Shown in pieces: positions 55,241-64,000 of a DNA stretch of 64,000 nucleotides. This DNA is from Effrenium voratum (lineage: Eukaryota > Sar > Dinophyceae > Suessiales > Symbiodiniaceae): assembly GCA_963377175.1 (NCBI GenBank), contig CAUJNA010000464.1:78423-142422 (forward strand), given 5' to 3'. A program made the translations under genes and the position numbers. Each line of letters starts with the position of its first letter. Position 1 is the first letter of the stretch. The notes beneath the pieces were generated by a model. The model was not told the DNA's origin and ran no database searches. It saw only the letters and a list, made by a program, of their open reading frames with translations.

Positions 55241-55779
55241 TAGGGGTTGCCAGAAAACAGGCGAAAGCAATACAGTTTCGCAAAATCAAACAACCAAGAG
55301 CCAGAAAAGCCGAATTGGAATCCAGGATTGATTGGATCTCGGTTGATGAATGAGGAGGCATCCCATGTTAGCGAGCGGAGTCTTTCCTTTGCGGAGAAAA
55401 CACCCACTATGAAATCATCCGCCGAGCTTGTTCACTACGGCAAATTCGCGAGCAAGCAAAATTTTGTCAGCTACCGGGTCCCTTGCCGACGTGGGTTTGT
55501 TGCAAAATAGGGGAATCACAACATGGTTGGTTTCCTCTCCGTTTCCCCTCAAACCAAAACAAAGTACCCTCAAGCAAAACGAGCACACAATGCTTTGCTC
55601 AAGGTGGTTCAACCAATTTTGGCGGCTTCGCTGTTTGGTGCCGTGGGGAAAACCGCCACAAAATTGTTTTCTCGAGCCCTCACCCAGTTTTGGACTCAAA
55701 CCACCACAAAACAAGCAGAAGAACGGGCAAAGCCCGGAAAGGTTGGCAGAAAAACCAGCACACCCCTGAAATTACCTGA

Positions 55780-55787
<8 letters not shown>

Positions 55788-55818
<31 letters not shown>

Positions 55819-55930
55819 GCGCGCGCGCGCGCGAGCGCGCGCGCAAAAAACATATCTAACCCACTTGATTCGCTTTAAAACCAACAAGACAACATACGTA
55901 TACATGTGTATATATATATATATATATATC
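55788..55930. repeat. CA, CG and TA microsatellite cluster
   Basis: (AC)n, then CGCGCG runs, a short spacer and TATATATA. Confidence 0.95.
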
Positions 55931-56075
55931 CGCCGACCCCTTCTCCTCAAAGGGGGAGGCGTACGGGAAGGGCGGTTACAAGTCCAAGGCTGGCTGGTAA
56001 ATGAGCATAACCGAACATTCAACATCATCATCATCATCATCGGCGTAGTGGTCGTCGCCGCTGTCCTTATCTTGA

Positions 56076-56400
56076 TTATCATGATGACTGCTGGTGATGC
56101 TGAGGATGCGTCATGATGATTATCATGTCAGTTCATCATCATCATCATCATCATCATCACGGTGCTCATCATCATCAGCTTCTTCGTCATCGTCCTTATC
56201 TTTTTTTTATATACGTTTCAAGTGTCCCGTTAGACCCGATTCGAGATGCAGAAGATGCGCGGACATGATTATCATGATGACTGCTGGTGATGCTGAGGAT
56301 GCGTCATGATGATTATCATGTCAGTGCATCATCATCATCATCAGCATCATCACGGTGCTTATCATCATCATCTTCTTCGTCATCGTCCTTATCTTTTTTT
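56076..56400. repeat. ATC-rich tandem duplication truncated by gap
   Basis: ATTATCATGATGACTGCTGG, TGATGCTGAGGATGCGTCAT recurs about 189 bp later, each copy followed by a (CAT)n tract and TCGTCATCGTCCTTATCTTT. The second copy runs into the N block. Confidence 0.93.
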
Positions 56401-56500
56401 NNNNNNNNNNNNNNNNNNNNNNNNNNNNNNNNNNNNNNNNNNNNNNNNNNNNNNNNNNNNNNNNNNNNNNNNNNNNNNNNNNNNNNNNNNNNNNNNNNNN
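56401..56500. other. Assembly gap (100 N)
   Basis: Exactly 100 Ns, the conventional length for a scaffold gap of unknown size. Confidence 1.
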
Positions 56501-59500
56501 ACGGCTATCCAGCCGCTTTGGCTCACATTGGTCTACAGCATTGGCTTAGTGACCGCATGGCTACCTTCGGGTTTGCTCAGAGGCCCATCATGCAGGTGCG
56601 CCTAAATGCTTGATGGGATGCCCACTGGTGAACTCTGAGCATGGCTCTTACTTTGCCAATATGCTGCAATTTCGTTTGGCTCGGCTTGGGCTGGTGCATG
56701 TTGTGCGGCCCTTCGCCCGCCCAAAGTCTGCTTGGAAATTCAGGACGGCCGGGTATACAAATACACCTATGTATATATCTACATATGTATATATATATAT
56801 ATATGTGTATATATATTATATAGAGATGTTATGTTTGAGCCTGCCAAGTTTGTGAAGCCATTGTGTTGTGTGAGTGTAAAACACTATTTTGACTATTTGG
56901 CAGCCTTTCAAGTGCAAGAGAAAGTCCATGTTACCCACAAACCGCGCTTTGGGTGAAATCATTTGTGCAACTTGTTGCTCAATGTCAGGTCAGTGCCAGG
57001 AATGTTGGCTCCTTCGCGGTCGATGGCCTGGCGGTGGCCATATGGTCAATGTACCACACCACAAGCTTTGACGAAGCCGTGGGGAAGGCGTGTATGCGTG
57101 GCTGAGTGCGAGAAATGAGTGAGCGAGAATGAGTAAGTGAGTGTGTGTAGGCGTGGGTGGTGTGGCGGGTGGGGCCACTGGCGAGGCTTGACTAGTGGCT
57201 GCGTGTTCACCTTGGAGGCTTCGAGGGTCGTGAACTGTGTCGCTAGGCAGTGAATGTGCTGGGAGACGCTGACAGTGTGGGGCCATTGCTGGACAACTGG
57301 CTGGAGCCTTCTATGGTTACAAGCAGATCGACGGGACCGACCGAGGGGGAGTGCATCGCGGGGTGGACATAGGGATGCCTGTCAACAGGCAGCAGTGCTC
57401 ACTGCCCTGTGCACACTTTCTTGCCGGCCGTGCTCCGCAATTATCACCCTGCTGGCCAATGGCCGTTGCAGAAACACAGAGAAGTTTTGTTGGAATCCCT
57501 GATTCTCTCCAGACTTTGCCAGTGTTTTCTTTAGTTCTTTGGGAGGTTGAGATTGACGGTGGGTGATATTTTGGACGGGATTGGCTGGAGGCGGCCCTTG
57601 AGAAGCTTTTCACGTATGACACTTTTGCAACATGTTTCCAGAGTTAGCGGAAACCATCAGAGCGTGAGGAATGAAGCAACTATTACACTAGAGGGTATGG
57701 ACACACGCGGCGGGGCTCTGGTGGGTGCCACCTTGCATTGCTCTCAGGTTGCTTTGCTCTCTTTGGCAGAGGCAAGTCGCTGTCACATTCTTTTCAAACA
57801 ACGCTTTGCCGTTGCGTGATTGGCTGCAGCTAGGGGCGCAAAGCCGAGCTTTCCCCCCAAACGCCATAGCAGCAAGGAGCCTTTTCAAAGCAAACTATTT
57901 ATTCGGGCTCCGGACTGCAGAGTCTTCGTTGGAAGGCTTTGAGCAGATGGAGGGCTTACGGCCGTCTGAAGAGTTTGCCTCGTTTTCCCCGACTTGAATC
58001 CATTGCTTGTTGCTGCTTGGGGTATGTTTGGATGCATGCTTTTTTGCTTTTGGGCCCCGTGGGCGTACAAGCGCAAAGGTAACCGTGCATGACAGTGATG
58101 TTCATCACCTTGGGCTGCTTCAATTTGCAAAGGCTTCATATGTCGACCAAGTTTAGTGGCCATTCTGTACGTAGCCATGCCAGGGCTAAGCTGTTCCTTC
58201 AACGAAAAGAAGAGCAAGTTGATTCCCAATCAATTCAGCATTTGCTGCAGGGTCACAGTATTTTGTTGAGGGAGCATTTTTACAAGAGGGGTTTGGCCAG
58301 CGTGAAACAGAGCGTTGGCACGGAGGTGTTGAGACTAGCCGCCGGACAAACGAGCTGCTATATAGGATCCCCTTGTAGAATTTCCTTTAGGCGATGGCTG
58401 GGCTTGGTGTCTCTGCAAGCCATTTATTTTACACGCACATGGTCTCAAGGCTAGGCTGAGGCTGTGAAAGTGGGAAGCCATGCATAGCTAGTGTTCGTTG
58501 GCATTGCATGGGCTTGGGTCTACAACTGCCATTGTGTTTTTAGTATCATTGAGTACCGCCCGGCGGTTGCCTGGTGCATTTGCATGAGATGAACTGCCCA
58601 CAGCTATGTCAGGCAGGTTCCACAAAGTCTATCAAAGTGGTAAATGAGCATGTTACTTGAACCTCAAGCCAATGGAAGATGTGGTCAGCTTTTTGCGTTG
58701 TTCTCAAGCTTTTGGTCTGGCAAGCAGGTTCTGAGCCATGTAGGAGATTCATCGACCGGCTTGCCCAATGGGACGATTACGGGCCTCTTTCCTGCAATAG
58801 ATTGGGTGGTGCGTGGCGGGAGCTGCGAAATAGCCAGCAAGCTGGTGCCCTATGCACATGTGCGCCCATTGCTCAATAAAATGCATAGCAACATCAGACG
58901 TTGTTGGTCGGGTGACCAAGCCCACATCTGTGTTTGATCACTTCTCCAGCTTTCCCAAGAGCAACCAATCGGCCGAGGTTCGCGTGCCGTGCTGCCATGC
59001 TGTTGCACCTGGGGGCGACCACCCGGTATGTCGCTACGATGCTGTGATGGAGGCATCGGCGCAACGCTGCAACGAAAAAGCCGACGGTCTGCCAAGCACG
59101 CGTTCTGAAGATGGCGAGCCAGGCCAGCAGTTGTTCATCCGAAGGTTTTTGGGGGCTGTCACTGGATTCACTGGATATTCTGGCAGCTTCTCATTGCAGA
59201 GCAAAGCACCTTGCTCGAAGGGGCTTAGGGACTGCGTTTTTTCCGTGATAGATAAAGCTGTACTCGTTCAAGGCCCTTCCACTGGAGAGCCAGCGAATGC
59301 CCGTCACAACTAAATTTGTGGCTTTTCAGAGCCAGTTGAACCAGTTTTTTCAATGGCTCAAGAGAAAGGTTCAAGGCACTGCGCAGATCATGTTGTGTTG
59401 AGAGACTTTTCAATCGATTGGGTCCCGGACTCGTGGCCTTCTGTGCCCGCGTCCAAAGCGAAGACACGGAGCTTGAAGAATTTGCGGCGCATGATTTGCA

Positions 59501-60372
59501 GCAAGCCATTGATCGCTTTTCACAGTCCAGCTTGGCTTTGGCGTACTGCGGAGCGCCAAAGGTCAAGGACATTTTTTCGATTTTGCCGCTTCCTCGCCGG
59601 AGGGATGAGCATTTGTGTGCTGGAACATCCACCTGCTGATAGCGATTTGATGCGTGGCGTCAGTAGTGCAGGAGGCTCAGTAACCAAAAGGTCAACAGAT
59701 ACAGGTCAACATGATGCCTTCGAGTGATGCCAGCTGGAACCCTGGTTTGAAACCCTGGCCTAGTTGTTTGCCTTCGTTTCCCCAAACAATTTGGCATGCG
59801 ACTGTCGCCGCAGCTCAGGTTTGGAGTGTCCACCATGACGATTGATGGGGTTCGCATGTATAATGGCGGGAAGGTGCATCATTCCTCGCATTCAGTGGGC
59901 TGCGTGTCTCAGCACGCAAGGCATTCCCGTGATCCTTTGCGGGGTTGTGCCCCCTCAGGGCCTAGTTGGAGGATTGAGACCATCAGGTCAACAGAGGCTG
60001 CAGCCATTGGGCGCTTCGAGCGCCCATGCGGCCTGTCATCCATGTTGCATCAAAAGTGCATTGGTCGGTTGCAAGCTTATGCTACGAGACATGTTGGTTT
60101 GTGTTTGGCTTGTGGCTTTCTGATTAATCATTTCAGCCTGGCGGCCGGCAGTAAAGCAGTTCGGACCGGTACGTTGTCCGTGTGCCACGCAAGAATCAAA
60201 GGGTCCACGGTGTCCGTTCGACCCTATTTCCTCCATGGGTGTGTCTTTGTTGAAGGGTATACCCGTTTTTGGTGGTTTTAAGGGGAACTATTTAGGAACA
60301 CCACCACTTAGGGGGGGGATCCCCTAAGAGAAGACACATCCACAGGTTTCCTGCCAAGTTGTGCGGCTTCTG

Positions 60373-60436
60373 GATTCACCTCCGCAAGAGTTTGGTACCT
60401 GTCACGGCTGAACACCCGGCGTGTAGGAGGTGAATC
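60373..60436. repeat. 11-bp perfect inverted repeat with 42-bp loop
   Basis: GATTCACCTCC at 60373-60383 and GGAGGTGAATC at 60426-60436. No B-box or other RNA-gene signature was recognised around it. Confidence 0.6.
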
Positions 60437-62261
60437 ATGGGGCACTTTGCGCCCTCGGCCAACCGCAGCCTGGAATCTGACCGGAAGACACTCCGGCGGA
60501 ACCTGGCTTAGGAAGGAGACGGTGTCACAGGTGGCAGAAGTGCGCCCAAGCTGTCAACCGCTTTAGAAAGCGAAGGAGCGACGGACTGGGCTGTTTTCAG
60601 GCAATTCTGAGTCTATGGATACAGAAGGTTCCTGCTTGCTGCGATATTTCCCTTGACCATTGCCTGAGGCAGTTTCAGAAACGCAACAGCCCTATAAACA
60701 ATATGGGTCTGCACCAACCAAGAAACACAACTGTTAGGAAAACAGCCGCTTTGTGCGATCCTAAGGGTCGTCAGCGTGATTTTGCTTGGAGCACATGAGA
60801 CAGGGTCAAACCATCGTGAACGTGTTAGTTGTGCAGTCCCTTGCAAATTGGATGCAAGCCGATAGGCCGATGGGGATCAGACAAAACGATGTCATTGCAA
60901 CATATTGCAAAGTGATAGGGACACTTACTGACAATTATATTCACACGGTGAAGCTATTTGTGACCAGTGGCTCGCATCGGTGTTCCAATTTTGCGCGGTT
61001 TCGCGATCTGTCCAGCTGGTTGCGCTGGAGCGTGCCGCAAAAAGGAGCCGCCGGTTTCCGGGTTCGACGCGCCGGCGGCACTCGCGGGGCTCGCATGTGC
61101 AACTGTGCAGGCCCCCTCCCCACCCCACACGTTTGGACATCAGCAGCGTCCTGGCGCCAGTCTTGCGCCTTTAAGCAGTGGCCCGCATCATGATAAAGCC
61201 GCCTGCTGACTTCAGCCTAGCAAACAAATTGAGCGTGATTTGGGGGTTGCAATTGATCCAATCATTCCAGCCTTCTTGCTGGTTGCTAGAGGCCTGGCCA
61301 TGCCAGGTATTATGGCACAGGTGAAAGCTTTGTGTTCCGTTTCAGGCTGGGCGGCGGGGCTGGGCAGAAGAGCAATGGCAAGTGAGAGCAGCCACTCGAC
61401 CGCCTGTAAGCCTGTGGCTTCTCACATGCTCGCAGGGTCATGCAACCTGCTAGTACTCGTGTTGACTTATTTTGTGTGTTTCTCCTGTGTTCCTCCTGCC
61501 CTCCTTGCTTCCCCGCTTCTTTGTTCTTTCTGTTTCCTTATGGTTCTCCTTTCGTCCTTCCTACTTCCTTTCTTCATACCTGTTTGACTGGTTGCCGGCC
61601 AGCGGCACCGCTCGTTTTTAGCCCAACTGCAGAGCTTGCATTGGTATCTTGCGGTACTAGTGCTCCGTGGGGAAAGGGGGCGGCAAAAAGTCTGGTGATA
61701 TGATTGATGTTGCTGAGGACGATGATTGTTGCCAGCGAACAGCGCAAATGTGAGCCCACCTGCTTCTTCCGAGTAAGGGTACGGAACAGTTTGGGAGGGC
61801 AAGCACATGTTGTTTGATGATGATGACATGTGTGCAGTAGTGGTGTTGGTCAGCCTGTGGCGTTTTCGGGGTTGCCACGCATAGCGCTTTTAAGCATTTC
61901 CAGCAATTCAACAGGGACTCGCCAGTGTAGGTCCCCAGTAAGTCCGAGCCTTTGCGTATGTACTTTGTTTCTCAGCACCTTCCAGAAGTTCCTGTCATTT
62001 GGAAGCAACACATTGGCATATTGAATCCGCATCATGCAGTTGTGATATGTCTGTTTGTAGCTTGAAAGTTGAGACAAGGAGGATGTGGCAAGCCTTGCCA
62101 GGCAGCCTTTGCCCAAGCCTGTGGTATCCCTATCGCAGCTGGGATCCAAGTTGGCTGCTTGCCCATGGGTGCGACAATCCGAGTCGAATGCTTCAGCATT
62201 TCCAGGACTTGCATAACTTTGCGGCGCAACATGATGCCTTCAATGAATCCTAGAGGCGGTC

Positions 62262-62296
62262 TCTCTTTCTTTATTCTTTCTTTCTTTCTTTCGAGC
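62262..62296. repeat. (TTTC)n microsatellite
   Basis: TTTCTTTATTCTTTCTTTCT followed by more TTTC units. Confidence 0.93.
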
Positions 62297-63349
62297 AGTA
62301 AGGTTCCACAGCTTGTTGTTTTAGAGCTTGTTGATAGAATTGGTGCTGTTTGGTATGATTGTTGAAGGATTGTTTCTCCGATTTATTGCTGCCAGATCTT
62401 GTTTAGATCCAACTTGAGCCCTGCTCAACAGGGCTTCGCTCACAAACCAAACCTGCCAAACAAATGCTGGGATGCTTGCTGGGTGATCATGGGCAGGGTT
62501 CTGCTCAATGACTTTGAGCGGCTTGTAAGCATGCTTCTATCAGCCTTTGCACTCCGTTTTCCAGCCGCCAATCTTCAATGCTGCTTTCTGGTTCCATCGT
62601 CCTAAGAAGCGTTTTGGCAAGCGCTGCTTTTTGTTATCGCGAGGCATTGTTTTTGATTGCCTTCGCAGCTGGAGGTGCTTGGGTTTGCTTGTGTCCCAAG
62701 GCGGTTTACATGTGTGGACATGTGTGTGTCCATATGCGGACATTCCGCCGAGGCTGCAGATGTCGCTGTCGAGCCAGCGCCGGGAGCCAGAGAGAATATA
62801 ATGGTGTGATGCGGCTCTCGCAGACATGCTTAAAGCTCCACCCGTTGGAGGCAAAGTCGGTAAGATGATTAGTTGATCGTCGGTTGTTTATCCCACGGAT
62901 GACGGCTGGTCCATTAGCATTGGTCAGCTGGGGGTTGATACTTTATGTCCTTGCTGCACGTTAATGGCTGGATTGCGGCTGAGGTGGACCTAAGAGAGGA
63001 CACCATCGCTCATCACTTTGTTTAAAAAGGGGTTGCCACAGGCGCAGCCGGTCATGGAAATTCAATGCAATTCCGTGGTTGGCTAGCCTGGAGGGTCCAG
63101 TTGCGAGGCGACCCTGCGCAACAAGCTGCAGAGGAGGCGCCAGGGCCGATTGCTCGGGGCACCCCAGACCCTTGGTTTTGGAACAATGGGCACACGCAGG
63201 CCATGTCACAAAAGTTGGTTGCCTCCCAACATTTTCTGAGGGAGGGCTGCTTGCCCGGGAATGGATGTTTGAGCGTTTCTAGCTTAGAAGAGTGGTATAA
63301 AATCGTCGGCCGGCGATAGTATTAGATGACTGATATCAGTGATGTATGT

Positions 63350-63815
63350 GTGCGTGCGGGCGGGCGGGCGGGCGCGCGAGCGCGCGCGAGCGTGCGTGCG
63401 TGCGTGCGTGCGTGCGTGTGTGCGTGTGTGCGTGTGGTGTGTGTGTGTGTCAGTGTGAGTGTGAGTGTGTGAGTGTGTGAGTGTGTGAGTGTGTGAGTGT
63501 GTGAGTGTGTGAGTGTGTGAGTGTGTGAGTGTGTGTTCGCGTGTTTGCTTGTTCGCGTGTTCGCGTGGTCGCGTGTTCGCGTGTTCGTGTGTTCGTGTGT
63601 TCGTGTGTTCGTGTGTTTGCATGTTGGTGTGTTTGTGTGTTCGTGTGTTCGTGTATTTGCGTGTTTGTGTGTTCGTCTGTTCGTGTGTTCGTGTGTTCGT
63701 GTGTTCGTGCGTTCGTGCGTTTGTGCGTTCGTGCGTTCGTGCGTTTGTGCGTTCGTGCGTTTGTGCGTTCGTGCGTTTGTGCGTTTGTGTTTGTAGTCGT
63801 GTGTGTGTGTTTTTG
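63350..63815. repeat. GT-rich hierarchical simple repeat, right edge
   Basis: GCGGGCGG, GCGTGCGT, GTGAGTGT and GTGTTCGT/GTGCGTTC blocks. Same style and strand as 21552-23100; open frames across it are low-complexity artefacts. Confidence 0.95.
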
Positions 63816-64000
63816 CATTCTGCTTGAAGGTCTTTTGTGACATGTCGTGAAGTTCCCAGCCAGGCAGGGCTGTATATTGAGCCATGTTTAGCAGCTCCAA
63901 GGTCTAGCAAGCAAAGACTTCGCAGTTTATGGCAGATCATGGCTTGCACAGATCGCAGCGGCTCCAGAAATTGTTTCCCAGCTCTGCTTTCTCGAAGCAT

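Larger units (their letters stand above)
55033..56075 (-). other. Upstream of SLP2 exon a
   Basis: The missing 5' exon(s) of SLP2 should lie here or beyond the gap. The stretch holds a TTGGTGGTTTGG element, a (CA)n/(CG)n/(TA)n microsatellite cluster (55788-55930) and one weak open segment near 55440-55490. No convincing first exon was seen. Confidence 0.5.
56501..63345. other. Repeat-poor region without a recognised gene
   Basis: None of the MITE-like families seen to the left is obvious here. Several ORFs of 90-160 codons occur on both strands (e.g. plus 58644-58937, 58852-59313 and 59796-60281; minus 59225-59632), but none gives a recognisable domain and they overlap each other. Contains TA microsatellites (56767-56822), an 11-bp inverted repeat (60373-60436), a pyrimidine-rich block (61470-61590) and a (TTTC)n tract (62262-62296). 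Confidence 0.5.

Noticed and set aside
59225..60281. Overlapping 135-161 codon ORFs on both strands
   Set aside because: No domain, signal peptide or splice context. Plus and minus ORFs lie close together or overlap shadows, and ORFs of this size are expected by chance in stop-poor sequence.

Overview
The window looks like nuclear DNA of an intron-rich dinoflagellate. The evidence is very low coding density, tiny exons (28-144 nt) split by introns of roughly 0.4-4 kb, introns that mostly begin GC or GA rather than GT, AG|G at nearly every junction, all recognisable genes on one strand (-), and proteins of types typical of dinoflagellates. The genus is not fixed; a Polarella/Symbiodinium-like member of the Suessiales is my inference. 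No bacterial, viral, rRNA, tRNA or CRISPR feature was seen.

Reading the minus strand from right to left: (1) about 55.0-42.4 kb, a stomatin/SPFH protein closest to the mitochondrial stomatin-like protein 2 (SLP2), in at least 10 exons. Its 5' end and 3' terminus were not found. (2) Inside one intron of that gene (43806-45896), same strand, an intact intronless ORF for a secreted or Golgi sulfotransferase-like protein (44491-45360). (3) About 39.0-9.4 kb, a second large gene of at least 23 exons (about 1.4 kb of coding sequence over 29.6 kb): an N-terminal coiled coil followed by two repeats of a dinoflagellate SH3-like module (VVK-E/D-TI-T ... RKL-GE ... GWVT--GN-GT-FL). Exon phases agree across every junction in the model, though a few junctions have two possible positions. 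(4) Left of 9.4 kb only weak exon candidates remain (3595-3714, 5770-5824, 7158-7194).

Almost all the rest is intronic or intergenic repeat. I could separate about ten families of short non-autonomous elements (MITE-like, many with terminal inverted repeats), four minisatellite arrays (7735-8325, 9984-10215, 11762-12908, 52236-52680) and long simple-sequence tracts (GT-rich 21552-23100 and 63350-63815, GGGGT at 49310-49612, ACCC at 14230-14353). The exact 100-N block at 56401-56500 is a scaffold gap lying in an ATC-rich tandem duplication. The sequence right of it (56501-64000) is much poorer in the dispersed families, and I recognised no gene there.

Exon calls rest on reading translated segments against remembered family consensus, on splice-site logic and on phase continuity. 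No alignment or transcript was available.
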